Source: Dipylidium caninum
Lineage: Eukaryota; Platyhelminthes; Cestoda; Cyclophyllidea; Dipylidiidae
Length of the DNA: 64,000 bases
Reading direction: 5' to 3'
NCBI GenBank assembly: GCA_017562135.1
Contig: QEYB01001642.1
Coordinates: forward strand, 496,001 to 560,000
The notes below the pieces were generated by a model. That model saw only the letters and a list, made by a program, of their open reading frames with translations, searched no databases and was not told the origin of the DNA. Shown here piece after piece: positions 48,001 to 60,500 of this stretch (positions are counted from its first letter, which is position 1; each line of letters opens with the position of its first letter). The translations under genes and the position numbers were made by a program.

Positions 48001-49907
48001 TCTCAACCAGCAGTTTCATTTACTTCCGACTTTTAGCTTAAAACGTAGTTTGCTAAAGGAAACCCACGCGCCAATCAAGCATATATTCCGACATTAATTA
48101 CTGAGCAGGGTTGCAAAGTAAGTGTTTTTATTGTGTCGTGACATCTCAAGTCACCAGGTATCCGATTAAAACTGTGGTCGGAGGTTTTCACTCGGCTGCC
48201 TTATTGATGCGTGTCTGGTGCGAAAACGCCGCGATGCCCCTCAACGTGGGGCGCGGGAATTTCAGCCGCTATTGATTGCCCCGATGAGTTGATCTGCGCC
48301 CATTTATTGCAATTTTAACACTAATGTAATTATTTGGACTTTCGTAACCGTAATTAATTGCACCGAGCAAAACAGGCGATATAATCTAATTATTTAATGA
48401 CCTCAACTCGGTGTCGGCTCAAACGTACACGAATGCGGTTTTACCGCCTCTTCCCTGGTTTATCTCCAACATTACCCCGTGATCGGAGATAGGTACATTT
48501 TATGATGGCATACGATAGTTAAAATATTTCTTTGTGAAACAGGAACCACCTTCCGTGCGCCGTTCCGACGTTAGCAGCCGTATGGCGCCCTGTTCTCGAG
48601 AGGGCATTTCCTGGACATCCCACGTCGTCCTCGAGCATTATTTGCACCTGCATGCCCTATGATAGAGGCCATTCTCCCGTAAATAGGGAATATTGTGGCA
48701 AAAGGCTCGGACTGAGTGCGATAGCATCAGCTTAGCCTCCGCACTATCCGCTTGGAGCTTTTTCCAAGGTGCTCGTTATTAGAGAGCATATTCATTAAAC
48801 CACCAATGATAAGATGGAGGTCCGGTGAATTCACTTTGTTTCGCACTCCAAAGGAACGTGCTGTTCGTTTTGCAAATAGAGTAATTGGCAGTGGCAGGTC
48901 ATGCAAACGCTTAAAATAATTATTGTCCTCAGGTCCAGAGTCGCACAGGTCGGTGGCACCGATAGGCAGGCGGGAGTTTTTACCACTTTTGGGCGACCAG
49001 CTTCGCGGCGACTCAACTATCGCACTAGCTAATGCCTATCAGTTAATCATACATCCTGCCTATGGCATCGTTAAGAGACTCCTTCAAACCCGGGAGTTGC
49101 TATCATCTGTTGCTATTTGAGCGCGGTGGCCCACAGAAAATGAGTAGGTGATACTTCAATAATTTATACCTTACGGCGTTAGACGGGGGAACTGCGTGCG
49201 CCCGTAATTTATTCGCCCTCCCCATGTGCACTGCGGCGTTTGGAGGGGAGAAAGAACCCCACTAATTAAATCGGGCCACAGTGGACTCGGGGCGACGCGC
49301 CTCTCAAGTCGCCGGCTTGCGCATGCTGCAGCGACCGGGTGCGGGGTGCCCGACTTTGGTCCGCCCTCAGTCTGGTCATTCCTTCCACGCTTTGGTAAAG
49401 GCGTGAATGGCCTAGTCAAGAAGCCCTTCATCCACTTATTCTCCCATTATGACAACTTTCTCCCGCCCCTCTGCTACAGCTTCCGTAGCAAAAAATCCCA
49501 TCACGTGAAGTCATTTTAGGGTAAATTACCTTCTTTAGATGTCATGGTGGAAAGAGAAGGCAGCGCGGGAAATTGCAGTTGGAGATAATCTTTCTCACGA
49601 GCGGTTCTCCATTGACAAGTCACTTCGTGGAGGTTGGAGTCTCCGAATTGCCAATGTCAGTCTGAGAGACAGTGGTGTGTACATATGTCAAATAAATTCA
49701 AAGCAACTTCGAGAGCGTTTCATCAGTCTCAGTGTGTCAGGTGAGTCGAGTGAATGAGCCCCACAGGATGTCTTTTAACACCACCCGGACCTTATTCGTC
49801 TTGCCTCTGTTCGTCCCGTCCACAAGTCAAGCGGCCGTCGAGGAAACCGCCTCCGAGCAACGACGTACTCGTGAAGGACGAAGCTATGCGTCCTCGACCG
49901 AGTCTCA
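45094..49907 (+). CDS. Ig-superfamily surface protein (DIP/lachesin/IgLON-like), 5' exons
   Basis: Such proteins are secreted or GPI-anchored cell-adhesion molecules, in animals often neuronal. Three phase-consistent exons: 45094-45396, 49539-49740 and 49827-49907. Exon 1 encodes a signal peptide (MLEPFIVITLSFIQLPTLAS) and the first strands of a V-type Ig domain (LTAVEGSDVTLPCVV, with the B-strand cysteine). Exon 2 completes it: SWWK (C-strand tryptophan), the W-x-L-x-I block in GGWSLRIANV, and the F-strand motif DSGVYICQI. The CQIN ending resembles lachesin and DIP proteins. Exon 3 (81 bp, ending at the strong donor GTAAGC) encodes a proline/lysine-rich linker, PPPSNDVLVKDEA, as found before a second Ig domain. 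A 4,142-bp intron splits the Ig domain. Later exons, and any GPI signal, lie further downstream and were not identified. Confidence 0.78.
45397..49538 (+). other. 4.1-kb intron inside the first Ig domain
   Basis: Bounded by a GTAAGC donor and a TTCTTTAG acceptor. No other gene is visible inside. It contains a C11 run (47564-47574) within a C-rich stretch, and AT-rich homeodomain-type TAATTA words around 48300-48400, so it may hold regulatory elements. Confidence 0.55.
47564..47574. repeat. C11 homopolymer in a C-rich stretch
   Basis: Eleven consecutive Cs in a pyrimidine-rich segment of about 70 bp (47530-47600) inside the Ig-gene intron. Prone to length error in sequencing. Confidence 0.8.
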
Positions 49908-50469
49908 GTAAGCGTTTAATGCTAAATGATGAAATGCTACTGCTATTCTTGCCATTTGAGTGGGTGGAAGTGACCTTCGAGCTGTATTAATAAAATTGTC
50001 AAAGTTGGGGAACAAACCACAAGATTGATGTGGACACGGGCAGCGAGGCTGTTAAAACTACTGAAGGGGAATTTTGTTTGTGAAGTAATCTGGTAAGGCA
50101 CAACACAATAATTGGAAGCGGCAGCTGTGACTTTTACGAGGCGGATTGGTAGGCTTCATGTGAGAAACCCAATTACCACCTCAAAAAGGCAGACGAGGAC
50201 GGTTGCATTGAGCTTTTTTAAGAACAGAAAAATCCTTGGCGGCACATTAATCTGCAGTGCTGATTAATACGAAATGGAATGCTTTCGCTCAGTCCGTGCT
50301 CAGTTCTCCACTCAACTCATTTCCCCCGGCGATATCTTCACTAAACAAGCTACTCAGACTACAATCGGTGGCAAAGGGTCATTTAAGTATGTCACTAATT
50401 ATGAATAGTATTATTTTAACTGGGGACGGAGAAGACTTTAACTACCAGAATATGGGGAAATTAAACTTT

Positions 50470-50489
50470 AAAGTAAGTAAGTAAGTAAG
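50470..50489. repeat. AAGT tetranucleotide microsatellite
   Basis: Four to five copies of AAGT in non-coding sequence. Confidence 0.8.
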
Positions 50490-52531
50490 GAGATTTGCAT
50501 TTGTCGCGTTTAGACCTCAGTGCCCAGGGATCTTCGTGGAGACCTTTCCTGCCGGCGCTGGGATATGAATGGAGACAAGCGAAAACTACTTCGTCGGCTC
50601 TCCGTCTCCCAAAACTCACTCGGTCTCCTCTCCTTCTTCCTCTTGTGTGTTTACTGACAGTCACAACCTGAGTTCATGACGAGGCTGTTTCGCACCGTGC
50701 AAACCCACTTCGGTCCCCTTGTACATTGTTATATTCTCTGTACAGCATACAATTTATTCTTGGGCGGAAGGTCCTGCCGCCGTGAGGGAAGGAGGTGTCT
50801 TGAGCCCACCTAAGGCTTCTCAACTCGATGCAGTGGCATGCTGAAATACGAAAATTGCTCAAAGACCAGGCGGCGAGCCTCAGCGAGGATAAACAACCGG
50901 TTCGCACCTTCACGAGGAGTCGAGCGAAAGGCAAACTGTCCGTCGTACTTTTGGCCACAGAGCGGTGAGGTGGGAGGGCGCGTGGCTAAAGATCGGCTAA
51001 CGGAGTGGACGATTAGGCAGCTGTACACGAGTCCCATCCTCGCATCCCGTCCTCTCGGCCGGGCAGTTGCTGTCTAATTAGCCCTAATGCGGGGTGCGCG
51101 GACCTAAACCGCCCAAATTAGAGGGAATGAAAGTAGCAGATTATGGAGAAGTTCACAATAAACTGTCATTATCATCATTATTTTATAGCTGCGGTAAAGC
51201 TAAAAATCCACCTACCCACGTAGTTGTTCACTGAGCCTCGGAGAGGACGAAGGGCAACCCACGTAGTGGTTTCATCCCTACTATTTCACATTTTAATTGC
51301 CATAGGCTTACCCTTGGACGCCATCGTGCAGAGGAGCGAGCAGAAGGGACATTTTCGGGCACTACTGGATGGCCCACTCGCACTCATCGGTCACGGGATG
51401 GTAGTACAAATTAGTTTTCTCTCATCCGGAGCGACAGGCATGAGGAATGCTTGTGCACAGATGAAATTTTTATAAAATTAAAGGCGTTTTAAAGTGCTTT
51501 CGAAGCTTCCCCATTTGAACTGAAAAATTTAAAAATAGGACGCTGAAAGTTGTTTCCCATCGAAGGCGTATTATTTCAATAAAGTGAGTTTTGGATTCCC
51601 CTAAATTTTTAAACTATGGAGAACCTGACGATGTCGGGACAAAGGCACAACTCCCACCACGAGGAGAAAGTCAAGTGAGCAGTTTCGGTACTCCTAGCAG
51701 TCGCGGAGACTGTGCAATCGAGCATTTCACACCCCACCGGCGGCTTTTATCGCTTGCTCGCCACTCTAAGGCCTGTCCTCTCGGTCGAGAGGAAATTGCC
51801 CCGCACGGCCGCGGACTTGGCTGCAGTCGGACAGAGGAATATACTCTGTGGGCACTCCACTTTGGTGTTACTGGCTCATATGCGAGTACTAAATTAAGCT
51901 GGAATTGCCTCCCGGCTGGCGTCTCGGGTAACAAGCCAGTGGGCGCGTCTGATCATTCATTAACGCTAATCTGAGGGGCGAATCGATGCCCAGAAGACAT
52001 CCGCCTCCCTCCCTCCTTCCTTCCTTCCTCTTTTATTGCCTTTTAAGGCAATTCTCTCCTCCTGCTCTAGGCCCTCCGATGCATTTCACAAATAAGCCGC
52101 GCTGCCTGCCTACCGAGGCGTTCGGGCAAGCGCCCTGCCCACGCCGATGCTCCCCCGGTCGTTCACCGCTTCCTGGCTTGGCCAATGCTGACTTGTAGTT
52201 GGCAAGCATTGTCATACTTGACCGAGCAAATTGAGGACAGTCAACACCCGAGGTAGGAGAGCAATTTCGCCCGATGGTCTCACTTTTATGCGTCAGTAAC
52301 CCGGCTGCAGAAAGTGTATTCAGGGAAAAAGTGGCCCTGGAAGAGTTTAAACCAGGTAGGAATAACTGACTTCTGCGTAATTGACCAACTCGACAAGGTC
52401 CTGTAAATACATTAGCTCGGGGTCGTGACGACGAAGGGCCGGTCTCTTGTGCGCGGAAAGGCCGTGTGTCCACGGAACAGCCGTCGGGGTCGTCCGATGC
52501 CTCTCCAGGCGCGAAGCGCGTAGGCGGACGA

Positions 52532-52553
52532 GCGGGCGGGCGGGCGGGCGGGC
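52532..52553. repeat. GGGC tetranucleotide repeat
   Basis: About five copies of GGGC in a short, locally GC-rich island (roughly 52430-52570) that contrasts with the flanking AT-rich sequence. Confidence 0.85.
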
Positions 52554-53500
52554 AGAAGAATTCGCCCCACTTTGCCCTTCCTCTTTGTGTCGCTTTTATG
52601 CGGAGCGAATTAAATTTGTTGCTTTTACACTTTGTTTTGTATCTCTGCGAAGACGTGACAAACCCACTCGCATAATTAAATTTAGAAGAATTGTTATCAC
52701 CTCGAATAACCGTGCCATAAGACAAAACTGCCGCCAGAAAAATTGGTTTCCACAAATTTTCCCACCTCTACATCGCATTTTGGCTCGACATACAAATAAA
52801 ATCGCTAAAATAAAGTAAAAGTCTCTCCTAATTTTATGATTATGCTTAAGTAAGTGGGGAAACTTTGCCTTTAGTGGCACATTCTTAACTTGTGCCGACT
52901 GAATGCCACCCACTTCCAACAAACGAGGGTTCAGTGGTGCAAAGGGTGAATCTTCCCCACCTCTCGTCTTCTTCCATGGTTACCGGACCTCCGTGCGCTA
53001 GCACTGCCGCGTTCTGACTTCGCCCATTCGGAGGAGAGTGAACACTTTCTCAGAATGCCTTCCTTGCAAACAAAATCTAAAAATGGACGTAATGGTAATT
53101 TAAGATGATTTACAAATTTAAATAGGAAATTCGGCGCCACTTGAAAGTAAACCTCTCATCATCTGGTTCGGTAAGCAAATATTAATTGATGGCGCAATCT
53201 TTTCCGCCCTTGTACCTCCTGGATCTCACTCACTCGAATTCCTCCGCCGCGGGGGGTGAGTTCAAGGACTTCTGATGGCGTCATGGCGCCGAGAGACCTG
53301 ATGCGGTCTCATCTTCGAGTGTGCGACAACCAAGTCGCCGGAGGACGCGCATTGGCTGATGCAGATGAGATAGACTGGCGACTCCCGCCTGACCTCCTCC
53401 CATCGGGCGATGCGTGTAGGCGCAACGCTTTCGCACTGGCCATACAATAAATTCCAGTTATCACGAGGCAAAGGTGGCGGTTACACCTCCCGCCCATTTG

Positions 53501-54255
53501 TCTTCATTCGTCGGTACGGGCAATTAGTGAGGGGAGATACGAGGGGGCGTCCCTAAATCTCCCCACGCATGCTAAGTGAGTCGCCCCACGAGATGGCAGT
53601 GGCATGACATGTCGCACTCGAGTAACACACCAGCATGTTGTCCGTGGGCAGTTAGCTTGAGCAGCCCCCAAGAGAAGTCGCGGCATCCGCTCCGGCCGCG
53701 ACCGATCCTCCTTGCACCTCCACCGGCGCAATTTGTCCACGCAATCAAAGACGACTTGAAGGAGCGTCAAGAAAGGCCCCCAGAGGACATGAAACACTTG
53801 GACGTGTCCGCCCCAGAGAGTCACTGCGGTGCATAACGAATTAGTGGGTGGTACCGGAAAATAGAAGAAAGCGCCTATCGTCAACACGTAACTGTTCGTT
53901 TCGCACCCTTTTTGCGAGAAAGTGAAAACTGTGCCTTGTGCAGTACATTTACGTGGACGCAATTGAGGCTCTTTCGGAACATCTGCATTTGCCCTCAGAA
54001 ATACCTGGTAGTTAACCCCTTTCGTTGCAATTTTAACACCACATGCAGTTTTGCCTTCAGTGAAGTTCTTTAACCGATTGCAATCACCTCGTTTGAAACA
54101 GTCGGACCCTTTGCCTCCCATAAGACAACGAACGAGCAAGTTTTCGTTCCATCATTAACTGTGAGTTTGCCCGATGCAGGCACAGAGAACGAGGCCGTTG
54201 CCTCATGTGGACAGCGCGTCTGGGCCAACGTTGTGAACCGCGTAGTAGAATTCAC
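53501..54255 (-). CDS. Possible cysteine-rich secreted protein fragment, frame-shifted
   Basis: Two minus-strand frames have good coding character: 54255-54130 (RCPHEATASFSVPASGKLTV) and then 54130 to about 53890 (GSDCFKRGDCNRLKNFTEG, ACGVKIATKGVNYQVFLRA, KCTAQGTVFTFSQKGC). They join if one A is added to the A4 run near 54137-54140. The product would be rich in evenly spaced cysteines, with an NFT glycosylation site. No family is recognised. The + strand also has open frames over the same bases (53690-53835 and 54100-54280), so strand and reality are both uncertain. Confidence 0.3.
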
Positions 54256-57200
54256 GAAGAATTATCGCTTCCTGAGGCTGTAATTCATGGCACCCTCATA
54301 ATAACAGGAAGGCAAACCAAACTTAGAAATTAAGCAGGTCCCCAACCCGACCATCTTGACTTAGGAGAACCACATTTACCACAAATCCCTCTACAATTAC
54401 GGTGTCTGAAGGAATAGCGGGGGGGGGGGGAGCGGCAGGGCGAGAGAGACTAAGAGGGCCAGAGTTTGGGCCAGGGAGTGGTAGGTGTCATTCATCCTTT
54501 CCCCACATCACCTCTGTCCAGCGTCGGGCTGGACAGCGGGGTTAGCACCTTAAAAGGGACCTAGTGTCATTTCGTATAATTCGTGCATCTTCCCCAACAA
54601 ATTGGTCAACTCGCTTTTCGAGGCACTCCATCTACGCCTTCCAACCATGCCACGTGGCTCCGGTTGGGCTAGAAGAGGCTTCGCCACACTTTTTCTCCAG
54701 CGGCCGCCTTCCGAAACTCCCTCATGCGGGAATTAGCCCTTTCAATTTTATGTTTCGGTTTTAATTTTAAGGGAGACAATTAAGAACAACTGCTAAGGAC
54801 AGTGTACACACAGCAGCCTGGTGATAATGAGGATCACTGACTAATCAACTTTTTCGGAGCCTCGTAAGTGGAGGAGGAGGAGGATTTTTGTAGGGGAGAA
54901 GAGTTAGTTTACTGGCCTACCGCAAGTAATCCGCGAATTAAAACACTCGTCGAGCAGTGCACAGTTCAAGACCATTTTCTGTGACTAATGCGGAGGCGAA
55001 GTATGCTTTTGGCGCTCCACTTTTGAATGTTCTTACCTCAAGTACACCCGGCAGCCTCACATTCTCGGTGCTCTTCGCGTTAATTGGCCAGCAGCCGGGC
55101 AGGAACGGAACAGTCGGCCTTGACTCGTGCCCATCGCACTTCTCCCCTCTGCTGAGTAATTTCGGCCCCATTTCCCCATGACATTCGACTGCGTCCGGCA
55201 GGCTGCCGCCTGAGTCGGCTGTTTTAACCCTCCCTTCGAGTGGGATTTTTCCAAATGTTCGCACAGTAAAGCTGCCGTGCATTTTACTGCTGTCAATGCC
55301 AAATCGTCCCAACATTTGACTTTCAAACACTAATCATTTCCTTTTTTGAGTCGTTCTTGTCGACGAAGCCAAAAGTCTATTATGGAAGATGATCAGAGTA
55401 AAAAACAGACGTTTGCCTCATAACATGTTTAAATGGGCTTAAAAATTGCCTTCCTCTAAGATAGGTGACATTAATGAATAACTATAAGCTATGCAGAGCG
55501 CTGTACGTTAGGAAATCACAAATTTTTGACTCTTCAGAGACCCACTTTATTCATTTATGTGAAAGTATGCATCAACTCACCAATAGGTTCATTAAACAAG
55601 GCTGAAGATGTTCGCCAGCAAATGCATTCGCCATTAGCTGTAAGACGACCAGGCATTCCTCTGTTGCAAAGCTCTTTTGACCAAATTTTGAACGATTCAG
55701 GAATCCTCTCAAACGTGAGCCACCTCTCTTTGCTCTACGCTCTTTGCCCTCGGGCCAAAGATGTAAGGGCACCGCTTTCACTTGGCTGGCGTATTCCCAG
55801 AAATGCAGGAATCAGTGTTAGTTTGTTCATCATACAACCATTTCTCGATTAGAATTAAAAATAGTTTTTAAAGTGCATACAAATTTACGTTAAAGTAGTT
55901 TAATAATCAGCCGTGGAGTAGGCTAGTAGGTGGCCTCTCGCTTCTGCGAATGTTCATCTTACGAGTGAGGAAAATTTGCGCGTTTAATTACCTAAAGGGG
56001 GGGTCAACCTAGAGCCACACGTCCAGGTCACATGGCCGCTGCCCTAATTTAGGCATGACGCCACTGCATCGTCTATTTGACCACCTCAATCAGTTCATCC
56101 TCTTTGCTGTATGTAGGCAAATGGGGTCGGCCACGCTTATGCTCCATCTTCAGTGGTTAAAAATGTTCAAAAGTTCTGTTTTATGCGAATGACCGTTTGA
56201 TCATTCACGTAGCACTAAATTGGCAAGGTAAAAAGTCTACTAATGTAATTCATTTGCTTTCTCCACACATAGACATGCTACTTTATTTAGTAAGTAGTAG
56301 AGTGCCTATTGTGTCTGCCAAACTGGAAGCCTTTTTTCTCGTGACCTTTAAATTCTTATGGAGTAGTCGATGACTTGCCTATATGCGTCCAAAACTCTGC
56401 TTATATGGGACCTCCAATTTGGAGGTCTCAACGGCGAGCTACATCACTCGCTTACTTCCTCCAGCTCAACCTCTTGCGCCGATTACCAGGTAATTCGCAG
56501 TTGATAACGTCCCATGTTTAGTTAACGTTGAGTTGCCCAGGACGACCAACTCCCAAAAATCCTGTCTCTTTTTGGCATTTAATCGCCACTTCACGCATTA
56601 CGAACAATGATGGTTTTCAAATTCAGTATTCATTTCGACTCAGTGATCTCTTGAGGCTGAATGTCTAACTTATTTATTCAACACTCAAAAAGGTGTAACG
56701 AATTTATTCTACCAGTAATCGTTGCAAAACAGGTGATTTTGTCGGAAAAGCTGCAGCTGAATGCCTGGTGGAACGACAGCTGCAGAAGAAATTTTCGGAA
56801 GCCGCGAGAAAAGGGGAGAAATTTGTTGGTATCGCAGCTAAGTAAATTTCTCTTGTCTCTTAATAGACCCACAGGTTGAGTCCCATACACCTCTGCTCTC
56901 GGTTACATGGCCGCCTATCTTTACAACTGTTGAATTTCGTAAATACCGTGTAATATTCGCTGGTGTAAAAAAAGTTCTGCCTCCTCATACGGATTATATT
57001 TTATACCTATTCGGCCGCTACCACCTACAAATTTCAATTACATCCTTGGTGGGAAGGTAGGCGCCTCGGAGGCGATTATACATTCATCCCGACTGTCGTA
57101 ATTACATCGTCTGTTTTGATCAGGAAGTGTCGAGCCATCAAGAATTCAAGTGCTCACTCACCAGTCAACCTTGAAAACCACAAACCCATTCGAGTCTTCG

Positions 57201-57534
57201 GCTCTATCACGATTGCTTCCCAGACACGTATTTGGGAGTTTAATCACTCCAGATAGAATTTTAAAACGAATGTTCAATCTTCATGCTGAGTGCTCACCGA
57301 CCTGCCCGCTTCCAACCACGACAGCCGACGGAGCCCGCACCCTCCGTGCGTTCGAGTTTACTGACTGTCTCTAATCCTGCTGACGCCCGATGCATTGCAT
57401 TCTAAGTCGTCATTACGCTCCCTGTACACATTTGCCACTTTAGTTGGGATAATGCGATAGTCCTAACCTTTGGGATATAAGTTAAATAATCGAGCATGAG
57501 TATATGTACAAGTTGTAAAGGATTTGGTGCAAAT
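54256..57534. other. No supported gene
   Basis: Contains a G12 run at 54419-54430. An open frame at 55526-55852 (+) has some coding character but no splice partner or recognisable domain. The end is the 3' flank of the glypican-like gene. Confidence 0.4.
54419..54430. repeat. G12 homopolymer
   Basis: Twelve consecutive Gs followed by further G-rich sequence; a likely spot for length error and for G-quadruplex formation. Confidence 0.85.
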
Positions 57535-60500
57535 TTACAAAGTGACTGCAAGACTGAGCAACACAATCAGAATCGAGTAAAATCCCTTCATCCCAGAGGA
57601 AGTTTCTTCCCACAATGAGGAACTTTGTGTTTGCTCTGTTTCAACTGGAGAGAGAAAAAGTTTACTTTTAATCAAACCGAAACCAACATCATTTTCATTA
57701 GCAACGAGACCACCATCTTGTGTCTTATTAAAGACCGCGATAGTCACGCTGTGTAGAAAAAATAAAACCCAATTTTAGTTCTAAGTCACATCCAAGTTAA
57801 AATATATCAACAACGAGTCCTTCTGTCCCCATTCGTCAGCAATTATAAAGGATCGAAGACAAACTCACTCGAGTGCATGGATACTTTCGACTGATTCGGT
57901 GACATCTCTGGCGTTGGAGTCCTCTGCATTCGTGGGGCGGATCTCAACGCCGCTGCGAGTACGGGAGCCTCGGGCAGGTCGGGTTCATATCCCCTGCCTT
58001 GTAGCAGTACCTTGAACAGCCTGCGGTTGGGGAACTGCGCAGCTCGGTAGGCAGAGCTTACCTGGACGGGAGGAATGGCCAGAGTCAGTCTCACGAGCGC
58101 CCTGCTCTCTACCAGCCCTTCTTTCGGCGTACATTTTAGTAACTCGCGATTTGTTACCCGAAAGTATGCAAGTTATTTGGAATAAATAAACAAGTGTTCA
58201 CCTATGTGGGTGTTCCAATTTGACGCGTTTGTGGACTGCTGCCACTGATTAATTCATTAATCACCCCGAGGAAGAGTCCCGTCGGAGGGCGACTCCGGCC
58301 GCCGTACCAAATCCTTCACAATAAATCCTACGATTATTCGCCCACAACTTGGACGCCACTCTCGGACGTTAGCTTAGGGATAATGCCAGGGCAAAGGCCG
58401 GAGACCCTGGCTTTTTAAAGGGCTTAAAAGAATTAATGGGGGACCATGAGACTAAATTATGACTTGCAAAAGCTGCCAACATCCCCTCCTTCTTCAAACC
58501 TGCCCAATGATTTTTACCATTTTAGAAGTAATCTTAAGGGTTTCACTCGAATTTCAGCGGGGTAAGTCGCATCCGCTTCTCATTTTGCCCACCCCACCCC
58601 TGCCGAGGGCCGCCTGGTGTCGAGGTGTGCCACAGTCTCACCGCTCCCACCGCCTTCATTTTGGGCGTACCTGAGTGGTTAGCGTCTTCTCTCCGTCGGC
58701 TGCAAATCCTTTAAGTGAACGATTCACCTCGATTCGCACCTTTTTCTTTTAAGGCCCGTTTCCTCTCAAGAACGCCTTCATGGGCTCTGGCGTAACTCAC
58801 GAGGGGGTGGGGTAAAACGGTCTAAGTAATTGTCGGAATTTCAGATCAAAACATCTGAACCAGTGTGTAAAACAAAGTAGGTGAATAAAAGGACGAGAAA
58901 CTTATCAATTCCAACTAACATTCCTCAGAGCCTCCACTCGGTACTGCGGAAGGGTCTGATCGTCCTCAGGACCGTTAGTCAATGCCAGCTTCTCTCTAAA
59001 AGCAGATCAAAGGAGTGGGGCACTTAGCCACCAAGTGTGGATGGGAGGTGGATGTGAGGCAGAGCTCTGTGGAGAAATATAAAACGGTTTTTTTGGTTTT
59101 CTCACTATCCTAATAAGGCTTCCAGCCGTTGCCAATGATGACAGCGGATGATGGACGACGTGGTTTGCAACAAGCCGATAGTGTAAATTAGACGCCATGG
59201 AAAGAGATCGCATTCCTCAAAGGACGGAGATCATAGCTCGCACGCAGATGCAAAGAAGGCCTGCTTTTTCCACTTAGCGGAGCATTTCTGCTTCCGCATT
59301 CTATGTGCCCGGGGTGCAGGCAAAGGTCCGCATGTCGACACGCGGTTCCATACCTTCGACACCGCGGAGGGTTTCGCTACTTCAAACGGTTCCTTTTAAT
59401 CGGTATCGCTGACCGCGGAAAGTGTGCACCTCGGCGGGTGCAGATCCACCTTCACATGGTGTATGAAAAGGCACTTAACTTCACTGAAACCACTCCGCCT
59501 GTAAACTGATGCCTCGGACATTCGACAAAGGGCATGGACACGTCATCTCATTCGTGTTTTGACTATCGTCTGTTACATGCGGCCTTGTTTTCGGTAGGAG
59601 CATTGGCAGTCCTGGAAAATGTATGTGTATTGTCACTTGAAACAAACAAACCCACCCTTGATTTGCCCTTTGGTCAAGGTTCCGCTCTCACTCTCCGGGA
59701 TTTCGGTCACACCTGCGGACACCCTCCCTCTCCCGCATTACGATGCCTGCCGAGGTAAGTGGGACGGGGTGGGGACGGTGGGCGACTCACAGAATCCATT
59801 CTGTGTGCTTGTGACAAGTAAACCTGTTCAACAGTTCACAACCTCAACCAGACAAGCGGTCTGTTTACTCTTGCACACTTGTGACGGGGAGATATGACAA
59901 CGCTTGTGCTACCTCTGCGTTCGGAGGCTATTTCTGTCGTATCTGGTAAGAAACCGACCTCATGGAGTACCAAGTAAGAGTTTTCCAAGTTACTCCGAGA
60001 GTAACTTGAACGGCGTCTCTCATTACGCTCCTGCCGAGAGGGTACACCGGTGGTAGCGGAGACCGCCGGAACGAGGGTCGCCTCTTGTCCCCCCGACGCT
60101 CTCGATGAAGGACACTGGGGACATCGCATTTAAGATATCCACTCAGATAAGACGTTAACTAAGCACGTCGGAGCCGTAGAACGCCAGGCAGGGAGACACT
60201 TGCTGTTATATAATCATTAAGCGGCGAGTACAGACGTCGGGCTTCCCAGAAGCGGTTAGAAGTAACTTCCACGGAGGGATCAGCGTAATGGTCGGCGAAG
60301 ACCCAGGTCAAGTTCGTAGGTAGGCACGTATACCCTCGTGACAAAAACATCAGACACCATGGTGAGGGACTGAGTTGACCGTAAGTTGTGCGGCACCGGT
60401 GGGTAAACTTTACCCCCAACTATTTAGAAGCCTAGAGTGGCAAAGTCCCTCGAAGCTCTCAATGTCCATCTCAACCTTGGAGAACTGCTGCCGAGTCTCA

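Larger units (their letters stand above)
49908..53500. other. No supported gene; probable intron of the Ig gene
   Basis: Contains AAGT, CCTT and GGGC short repeats (50470-50489, 52004-52030, 52532-52553). A 240-codon minus-strand frame (52033-52755) has low-complexity arginine/proline-rich composition caused by the GC-rich repeat, and is not considered a gene. Confidence 0.4.

Noticed and set aside
52033..52755. 240-codon minus-strand open frame
   Set aside because: Arginine/proline-rich composition driven by the GGGC repeat; no domain, no splice context, and competing frames on the other strand.
58661..58745. tRNA-like stretch (TGAGTGGTTAGCG followed by TCGATTCGCACC)
   Set aside because: The A-box-like and B-box-like words are only approximate and the acceptor-stem ends do not pair, so no cloverleaf could be drawn.
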